Positions 1 through 6,279 of a stretch of 7,587 nt of DNA are shown here, piece by piece. How positions within the stretch are numbered: the stretch's first letter is position 1; every line of letters starts with the position of its first letter. A model generated the notes under the pieces. The model saw only the letters and a program-made list of their open reading frames with translations, was not told where the DNA came from and ran no database searches. The stretch is from Betaproteobacteria bacterium. Lineage in GTDB: Bacteria > Pseudomonadota > Gammaproteobacteria > Burkholderiales > Burkholderiaceae_E. The stretch is from the NCBI GenBank assembly GCA_009925965.1, contig RFPW01000101.1, positions 1-7,587 of the forward strand, written 5' to 3'. Position numbers and translations under genes: made by a program.

Positions 1-137
1 GCGGTGCATGCACCTCGCCCCCGCACGAAAGCGCCGATCACTTCGAGCATCCCGACGCTATAGGTCTGTCGGTTAAAGCGCGTGTTTAGCAGCGGCATAA
101 CCTCCACCTCGACAGCACCCTCCAGGAAAAAAACACG
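1..137. other. Upstream region; possible start of a divergent gene
   Basis: No gene can be assigned here with confidence. On the minus strand a frame is open through the whole stretch. An ATG at 96-98 (read leftward) has a purine-rich GAGGTG six bases ahead of it and would encode an N-terminus starting MPLLNTRFNRQTY and running off the left edge; I do not recognise it. On the plus strand the three frames close at stops near 63, 74 and 89, so an upstream gene ending here is equally possible. A weak sigma70-like pair (TTAAAG at 73-78, CATAAC at 96-101, 17-base spacing) could drive the dehydrogenase at 138, but both boxes are poor. The start at 138 is preceded by AGGA at 124-127, a usable ribosome binding site at a longish spacing of ten bases. 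Confidence 0.25.
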
Positions 138-902
138 ATGGAAATTCAAGGACAAGCCGCATTGGTCACCGGTGGTGGATCCGGGCTCGGAGAAGCAACC
201 GCGCGCGAACTGGCACGCTGTGGCGCAAAAGTCGCCATCCTGGATCTCAATCTAGCCAATGCCGAACGGATCGCGGCAGACATTGGTGGCCTTGCCATTC
301 AATGCAACGTCAGCGATGCCGACAGCATGCAAGCCGCAATCGACCGGGCGGCTGAGGCCCATGGTCCGGCGCGCATCCTGATGCAAATCGCGGGCATTGG
401 GACCGCCAAGCGTGTCGTTGCCAAAGATGGCCAGGCGGCACCATTACAAGATTTTGTAAAAGTAATCGAAGTCAATCTCATCGGCACCTACAATGCCTCA
501 AGATTATTTGCCGCCGCCGCAGCCAAATTAGACCCACTTGAAGACGGCGAGCGCGGCGTCATGGTCTGGACCGCATCCGTCGCCGCCTTTGATGGGCAGG
601 TGGGCCAACAAGCCTATAGCGCATCCAAAGCTGGCGTCGCCGGGATGACATTGCCAATGGCCCGCGACCTGGCGCAACACGGAATTCGAGTTTGCACCAT
701 CGCGCCGGGTCTGTTTGCAACCCCGCTCATGAAAACCCTGCCCGAGCATGTGCAGCACTCACTCGCCGAGAGCATCCCGTTCCCCAAGCGTTTGGGGAAA
801 CCCGAGGAATTCGCGCATTTAGCGGCCCAGATTGTGACGAATACGCATCTCAACGGTGAAGTTATTCGTCTGGACGGTGCCCTCAGAATGGCGCCCCGCT
901 GA
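138..902 (+). CDS. Short-chain dehydrogenase/reductase, likely beta-hydroxyacyl-CoA dehydrogenase
   Basis: This 254-residue protein is a classical SDR, probably a cytoplasmic NAD-dependent alcohol dehydrogenase. The Rossmann glycine motif TGGGSGLG is at residues 11-18. Asp36 at the end of the second strand favours NAD over NADP. The catalytic tetrad is present as Asn113, Ser147, Tyr160 and Lys164 (YSASK), and the PG motif follows in IAPGLFATP. The usual NNAG motif reads QIAG (83-86). Overall it resembles the type II 3-hydroxyacyl-CoA dehydrogenase (HSD10-like) group. In context I infer that it oxidises the 3-hydroxy-3-arylpropionyl-CoA made by the ligase and crotonase downstream to the beta-keto thioester. 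It sits 3 bases ahead of the thioesterase, so the two are surely cotranscribed. AT-rich codons such as TTA, GTA and AAA seem more frequent than in the right-hand genes. The family call is secure; the substrate is inferred. Confidence 0.9.
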   Translation: MEIQGQAALVTGGGSGLGEATARELARCGAKVAILDLNLANAERIAADIGGLAIQCNVSDADSMQAAIDRAAEAHGPARILMQIAGIGTAKRVVAKDGQAAPLQDFVKVIEVNLIGTYNASRLFAAAAAKLDPLEDGERGVMVWTASVAAFDGQVGQQAYSASKAGVAGMTLPMARDLAQHGIRVCTIAPGLFATPLMKTLPEHVQHSLAESIPFPKRLGKPEEFAHLAAQIVTNTHLNGEVIRLDGALRMAPR

Positions 903-905
903 GAG

Positions 906-1334
906 ATGTCACAGGGCACCAGAACCGTCACTCTCGACGTCGACATCGCGTTTGGCGATTGTGACCCCGCCGGAATTGTCTTTTTTCCGAATTTCTCAAA
1001 ATGGATGGATGCGTCATCCCTGAACTATTTTGTGAAGTGCGGTGTGCCCGTCTGGCGTGAACTGGTCAAGACGACCGGGATTATCGGCACGCCAATCCTG
1101 GAATTGAGCATCCAGTTCAAACAGGCCGCCACCTACGGCGAGCATATTCAGGTGCACACCAGCATGCACGAGTGGCGCGACAAGGTTTTCATTCAAAAAC
1201 ACCGGGTCATGCGCGGCGACACCTTGCTTTGCGAGGGCCTCGAGACCCGCGCTTTTTGCATCAAACACCCCGACGACCCAGACCGAATCAAAGCGATCAC
1301 GATCCCGGCAGACATCAAGTCGCTTTGTTCATGA
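906..1334 (+). CDS. 4-hydroxybenzoyl-CoA thioesterase-like hotdog enzyme
   Basis: This 142-residue hotdog-fold protein has the length expected of the family. The segment FGDCDPAGIVFFPNF (16-30) matches the signature of the Pseudomonas CBS3 type 4-hydroxybenzoyl-CoA thioesterase. The second Asp of that motif (Asp20 here) corresponds to the catalytic Asp17 of that enzyme. Other stretches I recognise from it are NYFVKCGVPVW (40-50), IIGTPI and the C-terminal IPADIKSLCS. The resemblance is closer than to generic YbgC thioesterases. It would hydrolyse an aromatic acyl-CoA, such as 4-hydroxybenzoyl-CoA or vanilloyl-CoA, to the free acid and CoA in the cytoplasm. The start codon lies 3 bases after the dehydrogenase stop with only GAGAG before it, suggesting translational coupling. 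The gene ends 30 bases from the convergent amidohydrolase. No dehalogenase or 4-chlorobenzoyl-CoA gene is nearby, so a role in hydroxycinnamate breakdown is the better inference. Confidence 0.87.
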   Translation: MSQGTRTVTLDVDIAFGDCDPAGIVFFPNFSKWMDASSLNYFVKCGVPVWRELVKTTGIIGTPILELSIQFKQAATYGEHIQVHTSMHEWRDKVFIQKHRVMRGDTLLCEGLETRAFCIKHPDDPDRIKAITIPADIKSLCS

Positions 1335-1364
1335 ACTGACTTGGCCCATGACGACGCTTGGGTT

Positions 1365-2237
1365 TCAGGCCTGGTTGTCGAGCCCCAGCAACCGCACCGC
1401 ATTGCCCTTCAGGATGCCAGGCATGACTTCGGGCTTGAAGCCGGCGACTTCGAAATCCTTCATCCAGCGTTCGGGCGTGATCAGCGGGTAGTCGCTGCCG
1501 AACAAGACGCGGTCTTTAAGGAGGGTGTTGGCGTACTGCACCAACTGCTTGGGAAAATACTTGGGACTCCAGCCTGACAGGTCGATCCATACATTGGGCT
1601 TGTGGGTGGCGAGGCTGAGCGCTTCGTCCTGCCAGGGAAAGCTCGGGTGCGCCATGACGATCTGAATGTCGGGCCAGTCGATCGCCACATCTTCGAGCAG
1701 CATGGGGTTGCTGTTCTGCAAGCGCAAACCACCGCCGCAGCGCATGCCTGAACCGATGCCACTATGACCAGTGTGGAAAATAGCGGGCAATTTGTGCTCG
1801 TTGATCACCTCGTAGATCGGCCAAGCCATGCGGTCATAAGGAAGGAATCCCTGCACCGTCGGGTGGAACTTGAAGCCCTTGACGCCCTCCTCTTTGATGA
1901 GTCGCTCGGCTTCGCGTGCGCCCATCTTGCCCTTGTGCGGGTCGATGCTGGCAAAGGCCATCATCATGTCGCTGTTCTCGCGCGCTGCCTGCGCAATCTC
2001 TTCGTTCGGAATGCGGCGACGCCCGAGCTGCGCCTCGCTATCCACGGTGAACATCACCAGACCGATATTCTTTTCGCGGTAGTACGCGATTGTCTCCGCG
2101 ATCGTCGGACGGCGATTGGAGCCGAAGTACTTATCGGCCGCGCGGTCGTATTCTTCGCCGTAATTATCAAACGGGTTCCAGCAGCTCACTTCGGCGTGTG
2201 TGTGGATATCGATCGCGATCAGGTCTTGGTGTTTCAT
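1365..2237 (-). CDS. Amidohydrolase-2 family hydrolase, CouO-like (beta-ketoacyl-CoA cleavage)
   Basis: This 290-residue protein is a metal-dependent amidohydrolase of the ACMSD / amidohydrolase-2 group. Candidate metal and active-site residues are His12 and His14 (IDIHTH), His125 (KFHP), His155 and His158 (FHTGH), His197 (MAHP) and Asp249 (FGSDYP). A member of this superfamily, CouO of Rhodococcus jostii, is needed for p-hydroxycinnamate growth and is proposed to cleave 4-hydroxyphenyl-beta-ketoacyl intermediates; its metal ligand Asp257 probably corresponds to Asp249 here. I infer the same job from the neighbouring ligase, crotonase and dehydrogenase. I chose the ATG at 2237 because it places IDIHTH at the usual N-terminal position, although no clear Shine-Dalgarno precedes it. 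The reading frame stays open to 2918, but that extension runs antisense through the crotonase gene. It is alone on its strand. Other amidohydrolases of this family are decarboxylases or lactonases, so the reaction remains unproven. Confidence 0.85.
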   Translation of the reverse strand: MKHQDLIAIDIHTHAEVSCWNPFDNYGEEYDRAADKYFGSNRRPTIAETIAYYREKNIGLVMFTVDSEAQLGRRRIPNEEIAQAARENSDMMMAFASIDPHKGKMGAREAERLIKEEGVKGFKFHPTVQGFLPYDRMAWPIYEVINEHKLPAIFHTGHSGIGSGMRCGGGLRLQNSNPMLLEDVAIDWPDIQIVMAHPSFPWQDEALSLATHKPNVWIDLSGWSPKYFPKQLVQYANTLLKDRVLFGSDYPLITPERWMKDFEVAGFKPEVMPGILKGNAVRLLGLDNQA

Positions 2238-2348
2238 GGTGCAGGGGTCTAGGGATAGTCCCAAGAAGAAAGTTGCAGCGATTACTGACAATATGATTAT
2301 TGATAATAACTTGTTTGATCTGCAGATCAACCAAAGCAAAGGAATGCG
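2238..2348. promoter_or_regulatory. Divergent promoter region between amidohydrolase and crotonase genes
   Basis: This 111-bp spacer separates two outward-facing starts and is clearly more AT-rich than its surroundings, especially 2280-2320. For the minus strand a fair sigma70 candidate is visible: TTGATC (2330-2325) and TATTAT (2308-2303) with 16 bases between, which would give a leader of about 60 bases. For the plus strand the boxes are less clear; GATAAT at 2302-2307 is a good -10 but lacks a well-placed -35. A small dyad ATTAT-TG-ATAAT lies at 2296-2307 next to the larger palindrome described separately. The crotonase ribosome binding site AAAGGA is at 2338-2343. Both transcription units could be controlled from here by one regulator. 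Confidence 0.7.
2311..2334. promoter_or_regulatory. Palindromic operator candidate
   Basis: The core TTGATCTGCAGATCAA (2315-2330) is a perfect 16-bp palindrome. The symmetry continues to 12 bases per arm (2311-2334) with a single mismatch at the 2314/2331 pair. It overlaps the -35 box proposed for the amidohydrolase promoter and lies 14 bases or less before the crotonase start region, so a bound dimeric repressor could block both directions. MarR-type repressors that respond to hydroxycinnamoyl-CoA thioesters (CouR of Rhodopseudomonas, FerC and HcaR elsewhere) control such clusters from sites of this size. Which family binds here is not visible, since no regulator gene lies in the window. Confidence 0.6.
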
Positions 2349-3149
2349 ATGAGCAACCCGATCCTCGAACGCGCAGCCAAGAATGGCATCACCCTTGAAA
2401 TGCGTGGTGCTGTCGCGATTGTCACCCTGCGTCGCCCGGCCAAGCGCAATGCGCTGTCTGACCTGCTGATCGAAGCCATCCGCGATACCTTCCAAAACCT
2501 GCCCGCCGAGGCCAAATCGGCCGTGATCGACGGCGAAGGCCCGCACTTCTGCGCGGGTCTGGACTTGTCCGAACTCAAGGAGCGTGACGCCGGCGAAGGC
2601 GTACACCATTCGCGTGGGTGGCACGTCGCACTTGACGCCGTGCAGTACGGCCGAGTGCCCGTCATCGCAGCATTGCATGGCGCCGTGGTGGGTGGCGGAC
2701 TCGAACTGGCCAGTGCTTGCCATATCCGTGTGGCCGATGAAAGCACCTTCTATGCACTGCCCGAAGGCACGCGCGGCATCTTCGTGGGCGGCGGCGGATC
2801 GGTGCGCGTACCCAAACTGATCGGCGTGGCCCGCATGACCGACATGATGCTGACGGGCCGCGTCTACAACGCGGTCGACGGTGAGCGCGTGGGCTTTGCT
2901 CAATACCTGGTACCTCAAGGGTCAGCGCTCGAAAAAGCCATGGATCTGGCCGAGCGCATCGCGACCAACGCCCCGCTGACCAATTACGCCTTGATGCACG
3001 CCCTGCCGCGCATCGCAGAACAGCCGGCCGACCACGGCTACCTAACCGAGGCGCTGATTTCCTCGATCACACAGGCTGCCCCGGAAGCCAAGGCCCGTGT
3101 GCGTGCCTTCCTCGAAGGTAAGGCCGCCAAAGTCAAGCAACCCGACTGA
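2349..3149 (+). CDS. Enoyl-CoA hydratase / crotonase family protein
   Basis: This 266-residue protein has the standard crotonase length and landmarks. The first oxyanion-hole segment is HFCAGLDLSEL (66-76) and the second is HGAVVGGGLELAS (110-122). Glu119 and Glu139 occupy the places of the two catalytic glutamates of enoyl-CoA hydratase (Glu144 and Glu164 in the rat enzyme), so hydration chemistry is expected. The sequence AVVGGGLELASACH with FVGGGGSVRVP resembles crotonases found beside aromatic acyl-CoA ligases. In context it probably hydrates feruloyl- or p-coumaroyl-CoA to the 3-hydroxy-3-arylpropionyl-CoA. Some such enzymes go on to a retro-aldol split into vanillin and acetyl-CoA; the sequence alone does not settle that, but the partner dehydrogenase argues for hydration only. 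The start has AAAGGA five bases upstream. The ligase gene begins 10 bases after the stop, so the two form an operon. Confidence 0.9.
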   Translation: MSNPILERAAKNGITLEMRGAVAIVTLRRPAKRNALSDLLIEAIRDTFQNLPAEAKSAVIDGEGPHFCAGLDLSELKERDAGEGVHHSRGWHVALDAVQYGRVPVIAALHGAVVGGGLELASACHIRVADESTFYALPEGTRGIFVGGGGSVRVPKLIGVARMTDMMLTGRVYNAVDGERVGFAQYLVPQGSALEKAMDLAERIATNAPLTNYALMHALPRIAEQPADHGYLTEALISSITQAAPEAKARVRAFLEGKAAKVKQPD

Positions 3150-3159
3150 AAAAACACGA

Positions 3160-5025
3160 ATGAAACAAGACGTGACCGGCCCGAGATTCCGGCCCCTCAA
3201 GTTCGGCGTCACGCGTGTGGCGCTGCGCGATGGTGCGCCTGGCATCCACTATCTACGCGCCGAGCAGGACCTGAATCCTTTTCCCGGACGCCTGACCGAC
3301 CGCCTGCAGCACTGGGCACAAGTCAAACCCGATCACACCTTCATGGCCCGACGCATCAACAGTGCCGATGGCCGCCTGGGTGAGTGGAAACACATCAGTT
3401 ACGCCCAAGCCTGGTCAACGGCCCGCAGCATTGCCCAGGGCCTGATCAACCGAGGTCTGAACGCCGACAAACCCGTCGCGATCCTGAGTGAAAACAGTCT
3501 TGAAAATGCCCTTCTCGCGCTCGGATGCCTGATCGCGGGGGTTCCCTACACCCCCGTGTCGCCGCCCTATTCGCTCATCAGTCAGGACTACGACAAGCTC
3601 AAGCATGTCCTGAGAACGGTCACGCCGGGTCTGGTATTCGCGCAGGATGCTCGCTATGCCAAAGCGATTGCCGCGGCGGTTGACCAGAACATTGTGATCG
3701 TGATGGCAGAGGGCGGCGTTGAAGGACGCCCCAGCAGCCGCTTCGACGAACTGTGCGCCACGCCCGTCACGGACGCCGTAGATCAAGCGATGGCTGCAAC
3801 CGGCCCGGACACCATCGCCAAGTTTCTGTTCACCAGCGGTTCGACCAAGCTGCCCAAGGCCGTCATCAACACCCACCGCATGTGGTGCGCCAACCAGCAG
3901 CAGATGGCACAGTCGATGCCAGTCCTGGCAGAGCAGGACCTTGTGCTGGTCGACTGGCTGCCCTGGAACCACACGTTCGGCGGCAACCACAACTTCGGTA
4001 TGGTTGTCTTCCACGGCGGCACCCTCTACATCGATGACGGCAAGCCCACGCCTGCGCTCATTCACGAAACCCTTCGTAACCTGCGTGAAATCGCCCCGAC
4101 GGTGTACTTCAACGTCCCCACCGGTTTCGAAGAGATCGCGAACGCCATGAAAGTCGACGACGCGCTGCGCAAGACCTTGCTGTCGCGCGTACAGATGTTC
4201 TTCTACGCCGGCGCCGCACTCGCCCAACCGGTATGGGACAGTCTCTACGAAAGCCAAGAGCGCGAAATCGGCGAGCGAATCGTCATGGCCACCGGGCTGG
4301 GGATGACCGAGTCCGGCCCGTTCGGGATCTTCGTGACCAACCCCAACGTGCGCGCTGGCGACCTGGGCGTGCCCGCGCCAGGCCTGGACCTCAAGCTGGT
4401 GGACATGGATGGTAAAACCGAAGTGCGCTACCGCGGCCCCAACATCACACCGGGCTACTGGCGTGCCCCGAGGGAAACAAGCGAGGCCTTCGACGACGAA
4501 GGCTTCTTCAAATCCGGCGATGCCGTCAGGTGGATCGACGAGACCGACCCGCATCTCGGTCTGAAATTCGACGGCCGTATCGCCGAAGACTTCAAGCTGT
4601 CCACCGGTACCTTTGTGAGCGTGGGCCCGCTGCGCGGGAAAGTCATCGCGGCTGGCGCCCCCTACATTCAGGACGTGGTGCTCACGGGTTTGAACATGCG
4701 CGAAGTCGGCGCCATGGTCTTTCCGACCCACAAGGTGCGGGAACTCTCGGGCCTGCCCGGGACAACCCCGCTGTCGGATGTGCTGGCCAGCGCGCCCGTA
4801 CGCGCGCACTTCCAGAAGGTGATCAACAAGCTCGCCGCGACCAGCACCGGGAGCGCCAACCGGATCGCCCGCATGTGTCTGTTATCGGAGCATCCCACCA
4901 TCGACAAAGGCGAGATCACGGACAAGGGCTCGATCAACCAGCGCGCCGTGCTCACCCACCGAGCCGACACCGTGGCGCTAATGCACAACGACGGCCTGCG
5001 AGACATCCTAAAACCCAACAGCTGA
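3160..5025 (+). CDS. fcs: Feruloyl-CoA synthetase-type hydroxycinnamate-CoA ligase
   Basis: This 621-residue adenylate-forming enzyme has the length and N-terminal form (PRFRPLKFGV, IHYLRAEQDLNPFPGRL) of the bacterial feruloyl-CoA synthetase family. It would activate ferulate, p-coumarate or related acids with ATP and CoA in the cytoplasm. The phosphate-binding loop is FTSGSTKLPKAVIN (224-237), with Lys230 where most relatives carry Gly. Further core motifs are YAGAALAQP (349-357), GLGMTESGP (379-387), SGDAVRW (452-458) and FDGRIAEDFKLSTGTFVSV (470-488). Lys589 in TDKGSINQ is the likely C-terminal catalytic lysine. The frame is open back to an ATG at 3097, but that overlaps the crotonase gene and adds 21 unrelated residues, so I prefer 3160. 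There is no convincing Shine-Dalgarno; the leader is A-rich (AAAAAACACGA), nearly the same as before the dehydrogenase gene at 138. The exact acid preferred cannot be read from sequence. Confidence 0.93.
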   Translation: MKQDVTGPRFRPLKFGVTRVALRDGAPGIHYLRAEQDLNPFPGRLTDRLQHWAQVKPDHTFMARRINSADGRLGEWKHISYAQAWSTARSIAQGLINRGLNADKPVAILSENSLENALLALGCLIAGVPYTPVSPPYSLISQDYDKLKHVLRTVTPGLVFAQDARYAKAIAAAVDQNIVIVMAEGGVEGRPSSRFDELCATPVTDAVDQAMAATGPDTIAKFLFTSGSTKLPKAVINTHRMWCANQQQMAQSMPVLAEQDLVLVDWLPWNHTFGGNHNFGMVVFHGGTLYIDDGKPTPALIHETLRNLREIAPTVYFNVPTGFEEIANAMKVDDALRKTLLSRVQMFFYAGAALAQPVWDSLYESQEREIGERIVMATGLGMTESGPFGIFVTNPNVRAGDLGVPAPGLDLKLVDMDGKTEVRYRGPNITPGYWRAPRETSEAFDDEGFFKSGDAVRWIDETDPHLGLKFDGRIAEDFKLSTGTFVSVGPLRGKVIAAGAPYIQDVVLTGLNMREVGAMVFPTHKVRELSGLPGTTPLSDVLASAPVRAHFQKVINKLAATSTGSANRIARMCLLSEHPTIDKGEITDKGSINQRAVLTHRADTVALMHNDGLRDILKPNS

Positions 5026-5070
5026 ACTTTTCAACCCTGTGTCTTACACCCCCATCCGAAGGAGACAATC

Positions 5071-6204
5071 ATGAAACTTAAGAACACCCTGCTGGCCCTG
5101 GCCATCACCGCCGTGTCAAGCACGACCGCGCTCGCCGAAATCAAGATCGGCGTCAGTCTGGCCCTGACTGGTCCCGGCTCAGGCCTCGGCATCCCGATGC
5201 AGAACCAGTTCAAGCTGTTCCCACAGACGATAGCTGGCGAGAAGGTTTCACTCATCGTTCTGGACGACGCCACCGATCCGGGCAAAGGCGCCGCTAACGC
5301 ACGCCGCTTTGTGACTGAAGACAAGGTGGATCTGATCATCGGCTCATGCATCACTGCGGTCGCTGCGGCCATGACCGACATCGCCGCGGAAGCCTCCACC
5401 GCGCAGCTCGCAGGCTCGCCGGTCGGCGTGCCCGCGGGTAAGGACAAGTGGATGTTCCGCCTGCCGCAGTCCAACACCGTGATGGGCTACGCCATGGTCG
5501 AGCACATGAAAAAGCAAGGCGTCAAGACAGTCGGCTTTCTGGGCTACACCGATGCGTATGGCGAGCAGTGGCTCAAGGAAGTCACGCCGCTGATGGACAA
5601 AGCAGGTATCAAGATCATCGCGACCGAGCGCTTTGCCCGCACCGATACCAGCGTGACCCCCCAAGCCCTCAAGCTGGTGTCCGCCAATCCCGACGCCATG
5701 CTGGTCGTGGCCTCGGGCTCAGGCGCAGCCATGCCACAGTTGGGTCTGCTCGAGCGCGGCTTCAAAGGCAAGATCTATCAAACGCACGCCGCCGCCACCA
5801 TGGACCTGATGCGCGTTGGCGGGAAAGCCGTTGACGGCACCTTCGTCTCCGCTGGCCCGGTCATCGTCCCCGACCAGTTGCCCGACAGCCACCCGTCAAA
5901 GAAAATTGCGATGGACTTTGTGGCCAAGTACGACAAGGTCTATGGCGTCGGTAGCCACAACCAGTTTGCCGGCCACGCCTATGACGCCCAGGTCGCACTC
6001 GAAAAAGCGGTTCCGCTGGCACTCAAGAAAGCCAAACCCGGCACGCCTGAGTTCCGTACCGCACTGCGCGATGCATTCGAAACCATGGGCAGCACTCAAT
6101 TCGCGCACGGCATCATGAACTGGACCAAGGATGACCACTGGGGTTACACCATGGAAACGGCCGTGATGCTCAAAGTCGTGGACGGCAAGTTCAAGGTCGA
6201 ATAG
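5071..6204 (+). CDS. Periplasmic substrate-binding protein of a branched-chain-type ABC importer
   Basis: This 377-residue protein is a type I periplasmic binding protein of the LivK-like (Peripla_BP_6) family. A Sec signal peptide is clear: KLK at the N-terminus, a hydrophobic core, and a cleavage site after Ala22 (ALA|EIK). Mature landmarks are IGVSLALTGPGS (26-37), the ligand-pocket region IIGSCITAVAAA (89-100), GYTDAYGEQW (158-167) and NPDAMLVVASGSG (206-218). Family members linked to aromatic catabolism bind aromatic acids; CouP of Rhodopseudomonas palustris binds p-coumarate. Given the ligase 45 bases upstream and two permeases downstream, uptake of a hydroxycinnamate or related aromatic acid is the likely role rather than amino acid transport. 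AAGGAGA at 5059-5065 is a strong ribosome binding site. The stop codon lies in a short tandem repeat and a hairpin follows. The ligand is inferred. Confidence 0.92.
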   Translation: MKLKNTLLALAITAVSSTTALAEIKIGVSLALTGPGSGLGIPMQNQFKLFPQTIAGEKVSLIVLDDATDPGKGAANARRFVTEDKVDLIIGSCITAVAAAMTDIAAEASTAQLAGSPVGVPAGKDKWMFRLPQSNTVMGYAMVEHMKKQGVKTVGFLGYTDAYGEQWLKEVTPLMDKAGIKIIATERFARTDTSVTPQALKLVSANPDAMLVVASGSGAAMPQLGLLERGFKGKIYQTHAAATMDLMRVGGKAVDGTFVSAGPVIVPDQLPDSHPSKKIAMDFVAKYDKVYGVGSHNQFAGHAYDAQVALEKAVPLALKKAKPGTPEFRTALRDAFETMGSTQFAHGIMNWTKDDHWGYTMETAVMLKVVDGKFKVE

Positions 6205-6219
6205 GTCGAATAGGTCGAA
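6194..6219 (+). repeat. Nine-base tandem repeat spanning the binding-protein stop codon
   Basis: The unit AGGTCGAAT occurs at 6194-6202 and 6203-6211, followed by an eight-base partial copy at 6212-6219. Because the unit is three codons long it duplicates the protein end: Val-Glu-stop is followed in frame by a second Val-Glu-stop (stops at 6202-6204 and 6211-6213). It looks like a slippage product and has no obvious function beyond a back-up stop. Confidence 0.85.
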
Positions 6220-6241
6220 GAAGACCCACCAACGCCTGTCT

Positions 6242-6266
6242 GGGGCTTCTTCGGGAGCCCCGTTTT
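6242..6266 (+). terminator. UUCG-tetraloop hairpin with T run (intrinsic terminator or attenuator)
   Basis: The arms GGGGCTTC (6242-6249) and GGAGCCCC (6254-6261) pair over eight bases, one a G-T wobble, around a TTCG loop closed by C-G, an unusually stable tetraloop. GTTTT follows at 6262-6266, a short but typical tail. It lies 37 bases after the binding-protein stop and 13 bases before the permease start. Such elements commonly let the binding protein be made in excess of the membrane subunits, by partial termination or by protecting the upstream mRNA from 3' decay. The short T run suggests incomplete termination, so the permeases can still be expressed. Confidence 0.75.
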
Positions 6267-6279
6267 CCCAGGGCCGTTC

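Noticed and set aside
72..90. Imperfect dyad GTTAAA-N7-TTTAGC before the dehydrogenase gene
   Set aside because: Only about four contiguous bases per arm match, so it is too weak to call an operator.
1335..1364. Possible bidirectional terminator between the convergent genes
   Set aside because: The 30 bases show no stem of useful length and no T run on either strand.
2238..2918. N-terminal extension of the minus-strand amidohydrolase frame
   Set aside because: It lies across the divergent promoter and antisense to the crotonase gene; the encoded sequence resembles no domain, while the crotonase frame has full family motifs.
3097..3159. Earlier ATG for the ligase
   Set aside because: It overlaps the crotonase 3' end by 53 bases, and the added residues do not resemble the family N-terminus, whereas the ATG at 3160 does.
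3415..4809. A 464-codon open frame antisense to the ligase gene
   Set aside because: Long antisense frames are common opposite GC-rich genes; the product is His/Val/Gly-rich without recognisable motifs, and the plus-strand ligase is certain.
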